Below, in pieces: positions 26,778 to 35,804 of a DNA stretch of 64,000 nucleotides. Made by a program: the position numbers and the translations under genes. Where the stretch lies: NCBI RefSeq assembly GCF_003935375.1, contig NZ_RHQM01000011.1:62001-126000 (forward strand), read 5' to 3'. The stretch is from Stutzerimonas xanthomarina (GTDB taxonomy: Bacteria; Pseudomonadota; Gammaproteobacteria; Pseudomonadales; Pseudomonadaceae). The notes below the pieces were generated by a model. The model was not told the origin of the DNA, searched no databases, and worked only from the letters and a program-made list of their open reading frames with translations. The first letter of the stretch is position 1. Every line of letters starts with the position of its first letter.

Positions 26778-29185
26778 GGGCTCTCCTTGGCCTGGTCTTG
26801 TGCGGGTAGTTCGAACCAGAAGCAGGCGCCCTGGCCGGGCTCGGATTCGAAGCCGATCTGCCCGCCCATGTGCTCGATCAGCTCCTTGCTGATCGCCAGG
26901 CCCAGCCCGGTTCCGCCTTGCTGGCGGCTGTCGGACGAGTCTGCCTGGGCGAACTTCTGGAATACCCGCGCACGAAATTCATCGGAAATTCCCGGGCCCT
27001 GGTCTCGGACGCTGACCCGAACCTTGCCGTCACTGACCCGGGCCGACAGATCGACCCGTTCTCCGGCAGGGGAAAACTTCGCTGCATTGGACAGCAGGTT
27101 GCTCAGCACCTGCTGCAGGCGCATGGCATCGACCGTCACGCTCACTGCCGGGCAGGCGCCGAGGTGCAGCTGCACGCCATGCCGTTCGGCATAGCTGCCG
27201 TTGCTGCGCAGGGCCAGCTCCAGCTGGGGTTGCAGCGGTTGTCCGAGCATGTCGAAGCGCATCTTGCCGGCGTGCAGCTTGTCCATGTCCAGCAGGTCGT
27301 CGATCAGCGCGCTCAGGCGCTGGCTGTTCTGCTGGGCGATCTCCAGCAGTTCGTGCATCGACTCGGGCACTTCGCCCATGACGTTCGAGCAGATCAACGC
27401 CAGCGCGCCGGTGATGGACGTCAGCGGCGTGCGCAGCTCATGACTGACGGTGGAGATGAACTCGCGCTGCAGGCGTTCGATGCGCTTGCGTTCGGTGATG
27501 TCGTGCAGCACGACGACCGCTCCCATTCGCTGGCCATCGGAGGTGTACAGCGGGTCGGCGTTGGACAGTACGTGCCGCGGTGCGCCATTGCTCAGCAGCA
27601 CCATCTCGTGGTCGATGACGTGCTCGCCATTGAGGGCGCGGCGCAGGGGAATCTCTTCGGGTTCCAGCGGGGTGACGCCATCGGCGCGGTACAGCCGGTA
27701 ATGGCGGGCCCATTCGCTCGGCGATAACGGGGCGACATCGGCGCCATGCCACTGCTTGGCCTTCTCGTTGAACAGGGTCAGATTGCCTTCGGCATCGCAG
27801 GCGATCACCGCTTCACTCAGCGCCTCGAGCAAGCGCCGGTTCATTTCCTGCTGCTTGTCCAGCTCCAGCTGCTCGGCCTTGCGCGCGGTGATATCGGTAA
27901 CGAAGCCGTGCCAGAGCACCGAGCCGTCGACCTGCTGCAGCGGGGTTGCCCGCGCCTCGACCCAGATCAGCCCCTTGTGCGGGTGCTCGACACGGTGTTC
28001 GCTGTGCCAGGGCGTGAGTTCACGAGCCGCCTGGCGGATGCTGAGCAACAGGGCGCTGCGGTCGGGGCCGTGGACCCGGCCGACGATCGGCGCAAAGCTG
28101 CTGGCCAGCTGCGCCGGGCTGAGCCCGTAGATCTGCTCGACCCCTTCACTGACATAGGGAAAGCACGCCGGTCCATCGGCGCGCCAATGGAACTGGAAGA
28201 GCATGCCCGGGACCTGCGCGGCGATCTGCTGCAGGCGCAGTTGCAACTGCTCCTGATAGGCCAGGTCGTAGGCGTTGACCAGGTAGCCGCGCAGGTGCTC
28301 CTGCTCGTCATGGATCGCGGTCACGCCCAGCAGCACCGGCACCTCGTTGCCGTTCTGGTGGCGCAGGCGCCATTCGGACATGTCGCGCCGCCCGCGGTGC
28401 AGCGGCGCGGTCAGCACCGAGAAATCGGCCTCGAGCGGTATCTGCAACTCGCTGGAGAGCAGCAGCGCCCGGCGCTGCAGTGCCTCCGGGCAGAACAGCG
28501 CGGCGGTCAGCGGATGGCCGACCAGCGCCTGTTCGCTGTAGCCGAGCAGGCGCTCGGCGGTCGGGTTGACGCTGGTGACGACGCCGTCAGGTCGGGTCAC
28601 CAGTACCGCGCTGGAGGCACTGTCGAGGATGGCCTGTTGCAGCGCCGCCTGCTCGGCGTGGCGGTGCGCCAGCAGATGCTGTTCGAACAGGCGGATCACC
28701 TGGCGTCCGAGGCGCTCCAGGGTCTCGCGCTGTTCCGCGCTGAGCCGCCGCGGCTGGCGGTCGATCACGCACAGGGTGCCGAGGTTGTAGCCATCCGGCG
28801 AGGTCAGCGGCGTGCCGGCATAGAAGCGGATATGCGGATCGCCGAGCACCAGCGGGTTGTTGCAAAAACGCGGGTCCTGCAGCGTATCCGGTACCTCGAA
28901 GATCTCGTCGCCGGCGATGGTGTAGGTGCAGAAGGAGATCTCCCGCGAGGTCTCGCTGACGTCGAGGCCGACCCTGCTCTTGAACCACTGGCGGCGGTCG
29001 TCGACCAGCGAGATCAGCGCGATCGGCGTGTCGCACATCTGCGCGGCAAGCGCGGTGAAGTCATCGAAGGCGCTGTCTTCGGGGGTGTCGAGGATTTCGT
29101 AGCGCAGCAACGCTGCCAGGCGTGACAGCTCGCGCGGCTGGGCGGTCGATGGCATCGGCGTCGTGCTGTGTTGCGGTGACTCCAT
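26774..29185 (-). CDS. GAF-PAS sensor histidine kinase, soluble
   Basis: 803-residue kinase without evident membrane segments. Order: GAF domain (about 33-170), three PAS domains (186-305, 318-433, 452-568), HisKA with H582 (STVSHELRTPLTS) and HATPase (685-797, NLLSNAAKFS, GTGLGLAI). There is no receiver, so it probably phosphorylates the stand-alone regulator encoded immediately downstream. The ATG at 29185 has AAGG upstream; an in-frame GTG at 29272 overlaps the preceding gene and is less likely. 73 bp separate it from the regulator gene at 29259-29645. Confidence 0.9.
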   Translation of the reverse strand: MESPQHSTTPMPSTAQPRELSRLAALLRYEILDTPEDSAFDDFTALAAQMCDTPIALISLVDDRRQWFKSRVGLDVSETSREISFCTYTIAGDEIFEVPDTLQDPRFCNNPLVLGDPHIRFYAGTPLTSPDGYNLGTLCVIDRQPRRLSAEQRETLERLGRQVIRLFEQHLLAHRHAEQAALQQAILDSASSAVLVTRPDGVVTSVNPTAERLLGYSEQALVGHPLTAALFCPEALQRRALLLSSELQIPLEADFSVLTAPLHRGRRDMSEWRLRHQNGNEVPVLLGVTAIHDEQEHLRGYLVNAYDLAYQEQLQLRLQQIAAQVPGMLFQFHWRADGPACFPYVSEGVEQIYGLSPAQLASSFAPIVGRVHGPDRSALLLSIRQAARELTPWHSEHRVEHPHKGLIWVEARATPLQQVDGSVLWHGFVTDITARKAEQLELDKQQEMNRRLLEALSEAVIACDAEGNLTLFNEKAKQWHGADVAPLSPSEWARHYRLYRADGVTPLEPEEIPLRRALNGEHVIDHEMVLLSNGAPRHVLSNADPLYTSDGQRMGAVVVLHDITERKRIERLQREFISTVSHELRTPLTSITGALALICSNVMGEVPESMHELLEIAQQNSQRLSALIDDLLDMDKLHAGKMRFDMLGQPLQPQLELALRSNGSYAERHGVQLHLGACPAVSVTVDAMRLQQVLSNLLSNAAKFSPAGERVDLSARVSDGKVRVSVRDQGPGISDEFRARVFQKFAQADSSDSRQQGGTGLGLAISKELIEHMGGQIGFESEPGQGACFWFELPAQDQAKESP

Positions 29186-29258
29186 CGTCGCGCCTTGCTG
29201 GTTCGGTGGGGGGCGTCCGGTCGGCAGCGTTTCACGACCGGGGCTTAAGCAGTTCTGC

Positions 29259-29645
29259 CTAGTATCGGCCACTCAGCCAGATGCTGCGAATCTGCTCGGC
29301 CAGCTGCATCGGGTCGAACGGCTTGACGATCACGTCGCGCGCGCCCAGCTTGCGCAGGTGCTCGATCTCGCTCGGCTGCACCTTGGCGGTCATGAATGTT
29401 ACCGGAATCCGTTCCAGGTCGATGCGCTCGCGCAGCCTGAGCAGCGTCTGCGGGCCGTCCATGCCCGGCATCATCACGTCCAGCAGGATGAAGTCGGGGG
29501 CGAAGGCTTCGACTTCCTCCAGCGCCTGTGCACCAGAGGAGCAGGACAGCACCTCGTATCCGCCAACGGCCTCCAGGGCCAGCTTGGTCACCGCCTGAAT
29601 CGACGGATCGTCTTCAACGTGCAGGATGCGCCTTAGCTCGGCCAT
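29259..29645 (-). CDS. Single-domain response regulator (first HK-RR pair)
   Basis: 128-residue receiver. Acidic pocket HVEDDPS, phosphoacceptor D56 (LLDVMMPGMDG), switch threonine in FMTAKV and lysine in IVKPFDP. No output domain. It follows the large dCache kinase gene after 46 bp and precedes the GAF-PAS kinase. Close paralogue of the regulator at 26388-26777. Confidence 0.92.
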   Translation of the reverse strand: MAELRRILHVEDDPSIQAVTKLALEAVGGYEVLSCSSGAQALEEVEAFAPDFILLDVMMPGMDGPQTLLRLRERIDLERIPVTFMTAKVQPSEIEHLRKLGARDVIVKPFDPMQLAEQIRSIWLSGRY

Positions 29646-29691
29646 TGTGCCTCCGGGGGTCGTTTGCGTGCGCGTCCGCTTAACGGAAGCA

Positions 29692-32655
29692 TCAGGATTG
29701 ATCTTGCGCCAGCGGCGCGACTGGTAAATCGCACCAGAAACAGGCGCCTTCGCCGGGCTCGGAATCGAAACCGATCCGGCCGTGCATGTGTTCGATCAGT
29801 TCCTTGCTGATGGCCAGGCCCAGGCCGGTGCCTTCCTTCTGGCGGCTGTCGGAGGAATCGGCCTGGGAGAATTTCTGGAAGATTCGTGTGTGGAATTCAG
29901 GGGCGATGCCCGGTCCCTGATCCCGTACCGAGATTCGCACCCAGTCATCGCGTCGCTCGCTGCCGAGCGTAACGGTGCCACCCTGCGGCGAGAATTTGAC
30001 CGCATTGGAGATGAGATTGGCCAGTACCTGCTGCAACCGGTCGTCGTCTGCCATCAGCTGCACGTCCGGCGCGGGCAGCAGCTCCAGCGTGACGCCATGC
30101 TTGCTGGCGTAGCCCTGATTGGCGGCGATTGCCTGTTGCAGCTGCGTCGGCAGCGCATGCGCGCGCAGGTCGAGGGTCATCTTGCCGGCGACCAGCTTGT
30201 CCATGTCCAGCAGGTCGTCCACCAGGCGCCCCAGGCGCAGGCTGTTCTGGTGGGCGATGCTGATCATCTGGCCCATGTTTGGCGAGGGTTCGCCCAAGGC
30301 ACCGCCGACGATCAGGCCGAGGGCACCGGAGATCGAGGTCAGTGGCGTACGCAGCTCGTGGCTGACGATGGACACCAGTTCGCTCTTCATCCGCTCGATG
30401 CGCTTGCGTTCGGTGATGTCGCGCACCAGGCCGATGAATCGGCGCTCGCCGTGATGGTTGATCTGCGACACGCGCAACTCGATGGTGAAGGTTTCGCCGG
30501 TACGCCGCAGGGCGGTGAGTTCGCGGTTTTGTTCCAGCGCGCGAGGAATGCCGCGTCTTTCGTAGGTCTCCAGATAGCCGTCGTGGGCGGAGCGGTCCGG
30601 TTCGGGCATGAGCATCGACAGGTTGCGGCCGATGACCTCCGCGGCGCTGTAGCCGAAGATCTGTTCGGCGGCGTGGTTGAAGGTCTCGATGATGCCGCGG
30701 GCGTCGATGATGATGATGGCGTCGATCACGTTGTCGATCAGCATGCTCAGGTAGCGCTCGCGCTCCTGCATCTCTTCCTTGGCCAGCGCCTGGTCGGTGA
30801 CATCCCAGATGAAGCCGTCGCACCAGCCGACAGGGTCGTCGCGCTCGTGCAGGACGCGGGCCTTTTCGCGCACGTAGACGGTGCGGCCTTCGGCATTGAT
30901 GAGGCGGTAGACGCCCTCGAAGGTGTCCTGCTCGGCGTGTTGCCGGGCCAGCTCGAGGTCGTCTGGGTGGATCAGGCTGGCGTAGCTGCGCACGCGGTCG
31001 CCGACGAAATCGCCGGCCGGGTAGCCGGTCAGGCGTTCGATGCCGTCGCTCAGGTAGCTCATGCGCCGGCGGCCGTCGTTGCGGCAGCGGTAGACCACGC
31101 CCGGCAGGTTGCTGACCATGGCGCGGAAGCGGCTCTCGCTCTTCTGCAGCGCGCGGGTGGCTTCCATCAGTTCGGTGATCTCAGTCACGAAGCCGTGCCA
31201 GAGCACGGTGCCGTCAGGACGTCGCTCGGCGGTGGCACGTCCCTCGGCCCAGAGCAAACCGCGTTGCGGATGCTGGATGCGGAACTCCACCGAGCCGGTT
31301 GTCGACCCAGCAGCCACACGCAGCAGTGCGGCTTTCAGGCGTGGCAGATCCTGCGGGTGAACGTGCACCAGGGCCTGGGAAGCATCTTCCAGAAGCCTCT
31401 GCGGGTCGATGCCGTACAGGTCACGTGCGCCCTCGCTGGCATAGAGGAAGGCATAGCGGCCGTTGGCGAAGCGCTTGAGCTGAAACACCACGCCGGGCAA
31501 CAGGCTGGCGATCTTCTGTGCGCGGTCGAGCAGGCGCTGGCGGCGTCGGCCCTGCTGTTGCTGGCTGAACTGATGCTGCAGCTGCGCGCCGATGCGCCGT
31601 TGCAGCAGTACCGCCAGGGTCAGCAGCAACGCCTCGGCGATCAGCCAGGCCAGACTCCATTTGATCAGCAGCCGGCGCTCGGCCTGTTGGTGCTCCTGCT
31701 GCATCGCGGTGATGTCGCGCCAGACCAGCGCCGCTGCCAGCAGCGGCGCCGATGGCTGGGCCCGACGGTCGCTGTGCAGGGGAATCTGATTGAGCATATA
31801 GGTGCGGCCGTCGGCACTCAGCAGGCGCAAGGCCAGGCCGCTCTCCGGCTCGGGCAGCATGCTCTGCTGCGCCCAGTGCAGAATCTGTGTCGCCGAATGT
31901 TCGATCAGCAGCCAGTCGCCGTCGCTGCGCAGTTGCACGCCGCTGGGGGCTTCCACGTCTGCCGCCTGCAGTGCCTGGCGATTGACCACCAGCGCCAGCC
32001 CGGCAGCCAGCTGATCGCCCAGCTCGGGCAATTCCGGCAGCACGTTGTAGCCGACTTCCAGGGCGCCGATGATCTCGCCGGACTCGCTGTCGGTGGCACG
32101 CAAAGGAGCGATGGCGCGACTGCTGGCGCCGAGCGCATTGACCTCCATGCCGTACTGCATGCTGCCTTCGCTCATCGCGCGGCGCAGCATCGGGCGCTGC
32201 GCCGCCATTGCGTCACCGAAGCGCTCCGGTTGCTGCATGCGCAGCAGGGCGACCCCAGCGTCGCTCCAGAAGATCTGCAATTGCAGCGCTTCGTGTCGCT
32301 GCATGGAGCTCCAGGCGGGTGTCAGCGCGGCGCGCAGGCGCTGGCGGGCCGCTTCGATGCGCGCATCGTCCATGGCTCGGCCATCACGCAACGCCGTGTC
32401 GATCTGGCGTACCTGGCGCAGCACCTCGGCGTTGCCGGCCAGCGCCGTGGCGACCATGTCGGCCTGCTGCCGCTGATTGAGCTGCGCACTCTGCAGCGCC
32501 AGGCTCTGCAGTTCGCCATGGGTGTCGATTTCCAGGTGCCAGGCGGCATCGCGCGCGCGGTAGTCATTGAATGCCAGACTACCGAACAGCAGCACGAGCA
32601 GCAGGCTGCCGAGCGTGAAGATCCAGTGCGGTGTGGTGATGCCGGCGTTCGTCAT
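29692..32655 (-). CDS. Membrane sensor histidine kinase (periplasmic sensor, three PAS)
   Basis: 987-residue kinase. TM1 (about 11-29), a roughly 300-residue periplasmic region resembling the dCache_3 double sensory domain (LRMQQPERFGD ... GALEVGYNV), TM2 (333-352), PAS domains at about 382-498, 507-622 and 633-750, HisKA with H766 (SIVSHELRTPLTS) and HATPase to the C-terminus (NLISNAVKFS, GTGLGLAI). No receiver; the adjacent single-domain regulator is the likely partner. The start ATG at 32655 puts TM1 at a normal position; the frame stays open for 47 codons upstream but that stretch is not protein-like. The ribosome site is weak. First gene of the ten-gene signalling and envelope cluster. 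Confidence 0.88.
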   Translation of the reverse strand: MTNAGITTPHWIFTLGSLLLVLLFGSLAFNDYRARDAAWHLEIDTHGELQSLALQSAQLNQRQQADMVATALAGNAEVLRQVRQIDTALRDGRAMDDARIEAARQRLRAALTPAWSSMQRHEALQLQIFWSDAGVALLRMQQPERFGDAMAAQRPMLRRAMSEGSMQYGMEVNALGASSRAIAPLRATDSESGEIIGALEVGYNVLPELPELGDQLAAGLALVVNRQALQAADVEAPSGVQLRSDGDWLLIEHSATQILHWAQQSMLPEPESGLALRLLSADGRTYMLNQIPLHSDRRAQPSAPLLAAALVWRDITAMQQEHQQAERRLLIKWSLAWLIAEALLLTLAVLLQRRIGAQLQHQFSQQQQGRRRQRLLDRAQKIASLLPGVVFQLKRFANGRYAFLYASEGARDLYGIDPQRLLEDASQALVHVHPQDLPRLKAALLRVAAGSTTGSVEFRIQHPQRGLLWAEGRATAERRPDGTVLWHGFVTEITELMEATRALQKSESRFRAMVSNLPGVVYRCRNDGRRRMSYLSDGIERLTGYPAGDFVGDRVRSYASLIHPDDLELARQHAEQDTFEGVYRLINAEGRTVYVREKARVLHERDDPVGWCDGFIWDVTDQALAKEEMQERERYLSMLIDNVIDAIIIIDARGIIETFNHAAEQIFGYSAAEVIGRNLSMLMPEPDRSAHDGYLETYERRGIPRALEQNRELTALRRTGETFTIELRVSQINHHGERRFIGLVRDITERKRIERMKSELVSIVSHELRTPLTSISGALGLIVGGALGEPSPNMGQMISIAHQNSLRLGRLVDDLLDMDKLVAGKMTLDLRAHALPTQLQQAIAANQGYASKHGVTLELLPAPDVQLMADDDRLQQVLANLISNAVKFSPQGGTVTLGSERRDDWVRISVRDQGPGIAPEFHTRIFQKFSQADSSDSRQKEGTGLGLAISKELIEHMHGRIGFDSEPGEGACFWCDLPVAPLAQDQS

Positions 32656-32971
32656 CGGCGGGCCGGCCAGAGGCGCGAGGTGCTGCGCTCGACGTACGAC
32701 GTTTGCATGAGCCGCAACTTTCCAGGGCAAAAAAGAAACAATGATAGCTCTATGCCAGTACGACCGATAGCGTCTTTCGGGAATGCACGTCAGCATGGCG
32801 CCACGTACCGAAGCGTAGCGATTGCAGCCGAATCTGGCTAAAAAATCACCAGCTATTAGACGGTCGGTCGGGCTGTTTCCTAGACTCGCCGACGCCTGGT
32901 GTTAGGCTGAAGGCAGGTGGACGCCAGCGGACGTCGCTGGCGCACCGTTCTGCAAGAGGCACCCCGTTATC
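32656..32971. other. 316-bp divergent intergenic region
   Basis: Non-coding stretch between the sensor kinase gene and desA, which run in opposite directions, so it should carry both promoters. I see an A/T-rich segment around 32728-32745 and 32838-32860 but no confident -35/-10 pair. The clearest structure is the perfect hairpin at 32922-32942 just upstream of desA. Confidence 0.6.
32922..32942 (+). promoter_or_regulatory. Perfect inverted repeat in the desA leader
   Basis: CGCCAGCG (32922-32929), 5-nt spacer, CGCTGGCG (32935-32942), ending 29 bp before the desA ATG. It could be an operator dyad or an mRNA hairpin. The regulator is unknown. Confidence 0.5.
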
Positions 32972-34162
32972 ATGTGGCACACCGGTTTACTCGACCTGTC
33001 GGTCTGGCAACTCATCGCGACCACGCTGCTGCTGACTCACGTCACCATCGTCAGCGTCACGGTCTACCTGCACCGTTACTCGGCGCACCGCTCGCTGGAG
33101 CTGAATCCGGCACTCAAGCATTTCTTCCGCTTCTGGCTGTGGCTGACCACGGCGATGAACACCCGCGAGTGGACTGCCATCCATCGCAAGCACCACGCCA
33201 AATGCGAGACCCCCGATGACCCGCACAGCCCAGTGCACAAGGGTCTGAGCACGGTGCTGCGCAAGGGCGCCGAGCTGTACATGGAAGAGGGGAAGAACGA
33301 AGAAACCCTGCGCATCTATGGCAAGAACTGCCCGGACGACTGGATCGAGCGCAACCTCTATTCGCGTTTCCCCAATACCGGCATCGTGCTGATGCTGCTG
33401 ATCGACCTGGCGCTGTTCGGTGTGCTCGGCCTCACCGTGTGGGCCGTGCAGATGATCTGGATTCCGTTCTGGGCCGCCGGCGTGGTCAACGGTCTCGGTC
33501 ACGCGGTCGGTTATCGCAACTTCGAATGCCGTGATGCGGCGACCAACCTCGTGCCCTGGGGCATCCTCATCGGCGGCGAGGAGCTGCACAACAACCACCA
33601 TACCTATCCGAACTCGGCCAAGCTGTCGGTGCGCAAATGGGAGTTCGACATGGGCTGGGCCTGGATTCGCCTGTTCAGCCTGCTGCGGCTGGCCAAGGTC
33701 AACCGTACCGCGCCGATCGCCCACCGCATCGAGGGCAAGCAGCAGCTGGACATGGACAGCGCCATGGCGATCCTCAACAACCGTTTCCAGATCATGGCGC
33801 AGTATCGAAAGCTGGTCATCGTGCCGCTGGTGCGCCAGGAACTTGGCCGCGCCGACGCTACGCTGCGTCATCAACTGCGCCGGGCCAAGCGTCTGCTGGC
33901 GCGGGAGCCGAGTCTGCTGCAGCAGGAGCAGCAGGCGCACATCGACGACATGCTGGCGCAGAGCCAGTCGCTCAAGGTGATCTACGAGAAGCGTCTGGCG
34001 CTGCAGCAGATCTGGACGCGAACCAGCTCGAACGGCCACGAAATGCTGGCGGCGATCAAGCAGTGGGTGCACGAAGCGGAAGCCAGCGGCATCCAGTCGC
34101 TGCGCGAATTCGCCGAGCATCTGCGGACCTATTCACTGCGCCCGTCGGTCGCCATCGCCTGA
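32972..34162 (+). CDS. desA: Acyl-lipid delta-9 fatty acid desaturase
   Basis: 396-residue membrane di-iron desaturase, close to P. aeruginosa DesA (PA0286), which inserts a double bond into acyl chains of membrane phospholipids. The three histidine boxes are HRYSAHR (34-40), HRKHH (71-75) and HNNHH (206-210). Hydrophobic segments lie at about 10-33, 50-62, 135-165 and 165-180. The ~170-residue C-terminal extension is helical and soluble. Divergent from the sensor kinase; a diguanylate cyclase gene follows after 124 bp. Confidence 0.93.
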   Translation: MWHTGLLDLSVWQLIATTLLLTHVTIVSVTVYLHRYSAHRSLELNPALKHFFRFWLWLTTAMNTREWTAIHRKHHAKCETPDDPHSPVHKGLSTVLRKGAELYMEEGKNEETLRIYGKNCPDDWIERNLYSRFPNTGIVLMLLIDLALFGVLGLTVWAVQMIWIPFWAAGVVNGLGHAVGYRNFECRDAATNLVPWGILIGGEELHNNHHTYPNSAKLSVRKWEFDMGWAWIRLFSLLRLAKVNRTAPIAHRIEGKQQLDMDSAMAILNNRFQIMAQYRKLVIVPLVRQELGRADATLRHQLRRAKRLLAREPSLLQQEQQAHIDDMLAQSQSLKVIYEKRLALQQIWTRTSSNGHEMLAAIKQWVHEAEASGIQSLREFAEHLRTYSLRPSVAIA

Positions 34163-34191
34163 CCTTCCATCGGCTCAAGCACAAGGCCTGC

Positions 34192-34221
34192 AGCCGGCCG
34201 GAACTTTGCTTCTGGCCGGCT
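34192..34221 (+). terminator. Hairpin after desA
   Basis: AGCCGGCC (34192-34199) and GGCCGGCT (34214-34221) form an 8-bp perfect stem around a 14-nt loop, 30 bp after the desA stop. No T tract follows, so it is a weak terminator candidate. Confidence 0.45.
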
Positions 34222-34286
34222 CTCTGAACAGCATTCTCAACATGCAGTACCGTCGCAATCGCGACGGTCGTTTCAGGAAGAAGGCT

Positions 34287-35285
34287 ATGCGGCTGGCGAG
34301 TAATCAGGGTGATTCGGGTATGGGCATGCTACCGGGCGGCGATGCGCAGACATTGCTGGCACTGATGCATGCGCGCGCGGAGGTTGCCCGCCTGGGCGAG
34401 CGCGAGCAACTGTTCAGCACCCTGCTGGGCGGCGTCAACGCCGTGCTCTGGGCGTTCGACTGGCAGGCGCAGCGGATGATCTACGTCAGCCCGGCCTACG
34501 AGCGCATCTTCGGTCGCTCGCCGGCCCTGCTGCTGGCCGATTACGGCGAGTGGCGCAATGCGATCTATCCGGATGACGTCGAGTTTGCGCAGAAGAGCAT
34601 GCTCGCCGTGCTCGACGAGGGCGCGGTGGAAACCCGCGAGTACCGCATCATCCGTGGCGACGGGCAGTTGCGCTGGTTGAGCGACAAGTGTTTCCTCGGC
34701 CGCCGCGCCGATCGTGGCCAGGGCCCGATCATCGTCGGTATCGCCGAAGACATCACCGAGAAAAAGCAGCTCGAAGGCGAACTGCAGCGCCTGGCCACCA
34801 CCGATGTGCTGACCCAGAGCAGCAATCGCCGGCACTTCTTCGAATGCGCTCGTGCCGAGTTCGAGCGGGCGCGGCAGTTTGCTTCCTCGCTGGCGTTTCT
34901 GCTGCTGGATATCGATGACTTCAAGCGCATCAACGACACCCACGGCCACCAGATGGGCGATCAGGTGCTGCAGAAGGTGGCCCGCTGCGGCGCCGCCGTG
35001 TTGCGTCAGAGCGACCTGTTCGGGCGTATCGGCGGTGAGGAATTCGCCGCGGTGCTGCCGGGCTGTCAGCCGGATCTGGCCGAACAGATCGCCGAACGCC
35101 TGCAGCGCGAGATCGAACGAGTGGTGTTTACCGCCGACAACGGCGAGCGTTTCCGCGTCACCGCCAGCCTGGGCCTGACCTACCTGAAAGCCAGCGATCC
35201 CGAGCTGAGCAGCGTGTTCGCCCGCGCCGACGCGGCGATGTACACCGCCAAGCGCCTGGGCAAGAACCAGGTGATCGTCGGCTAA
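34287..35285 (+). CDS. PAS-GGDEF diguanylate cyclase
   Basis: 332-residue soluble protein. A PAS domain with a PAC-type tail (about 40-155, ending IVGIAEDITEKKQLEGELQ) senses an unknown signal, and a GGDEF domain (about 165-332) has the active GGEEF at 249-253. RQSD five residues upstream forms the inhibitory I-site, so it should synthesise c-di-GMP. No EAL domain. The ATG at 34287 is preferred (AGGAAGAAGG upstream); in-frame starts at 34206 and 34242 would add an unstructured leader. Confidence 0.88.
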   Translation: MRLASNQGDSGMGMLPGGDAQTLLALMHARAEVARLGEREQLFSTLLGGVNAVLWAFDWQAQRMIYVSPAYERIFGRSPALLLADYGEWRNAIYPDDVEFAQKSMLAVLDEGAVETREYRIIRGDGQLRWLSDKCFLGRRADRGQGPIIVGIAEDITEKKQLEGELQRLATTDVLTQSSNRRHFFECARAEFERARQFASSLAFLLLDIDDFKRINDTHGHQMGDQVLQKVARCGAAVLRQSDLFGRIGGEEFAAVLPGCQPDLAEQIAERLQREIERVVFTADNGERFRVTASLGLTYLKASDPELSSVFARADAAMYTAKRLGKNQVIVG

Positions 35286-35345
35286 CTGCGGCTGGCTGGC
35301 TGGCTGGCCGGGCTGGCTTGCTTGCCCGCCCGGCGCGCTCTGCCG

Positions 35346-35726
35346 TCACTGGCCGAACTGCTGCCCAAGGCTCTCCATCTGCTGCTTGAACTCGGTGCAT
35401 TTCGCCTGCCGCTCGGACGCGGGGACAGCCTTCCACTTCGCCTCGCTCTCCTTGACGCCGTCGGCAAAGGCCGAATCGAAAGTTGCCGGGTCCATTCCGG
35501 CGCGGGTCGCCTGGGTTTTCTGCTGCTCTCTATGCTCGGCAAGTTTCTCGTCGGTGTAGTCGTCGCAGACTTTAGCTGTCACATGCATGGCGCCGCCAAA
35601 CTTGGCCAGCTGCGCGTGCATGTTGGTCATCATCTGTTGATCCGACTCCTGCGCCTGAGTGATCGAGCTAATCAGCGTGAACGCTGCGGCGAGTGCCAGG
35701 GATGGCAGGTGGATGGCTGAAGACAT
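35346..35726 (-). CDS. Hypothetical exported protein
   Basis: 126-residue protein with a clear signal peptide (residues 1 to about 25, ITQA then QESDQQ) and a charged, mostly helical mature part of about 100 residues. The mature part has two cysteines (KVCDDY and AKCTEF) that could form a disulfide. I do not recognise the family. It ends just past a short GGCT-rich tract downstream of the diguanylate cyclase gene (convergent), and 78 bp separate it from the next minus-strand gene. Confidence 0.7.
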   Translation of the reverse strand: MSSAIHLPSLALAAAFTLISSITQAQESDQQMMTNMHAQLAKFGGAMHVTAKVCDDYTDEKLAEHREQQKTQATRAGMDPATFDSAFADGVKESEAKWKAVPASERQAKCTEFKQQMESLGQQFGQ

Positions 35727-35804
35727 GATTGCTCCTATGATCAGTACTTGTTTTTTTGGTGCGTGGCGAGGCCTCAGTGGTTTCGGCCTTGGTTGTGATT
35801 CGAC

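Noticed and set aside
29782..32841. A plus-strand open frame of about 1019 codons antisense to the dCache sensor kinase
   Set aside because: It mirrors the kinase gene codon by codon, has no recognisable domain and a composition typical of G+C-rich shadow frames. The opposite strand has clear PAS, HisKA and HATPase domains.
35288..35325. GGCT-rich short tandem tract after the diguanylate cyclase gene
   Set aside because: Only three to four imperfect copies; ordinary low-complexity intergenic sequence with no clear role.
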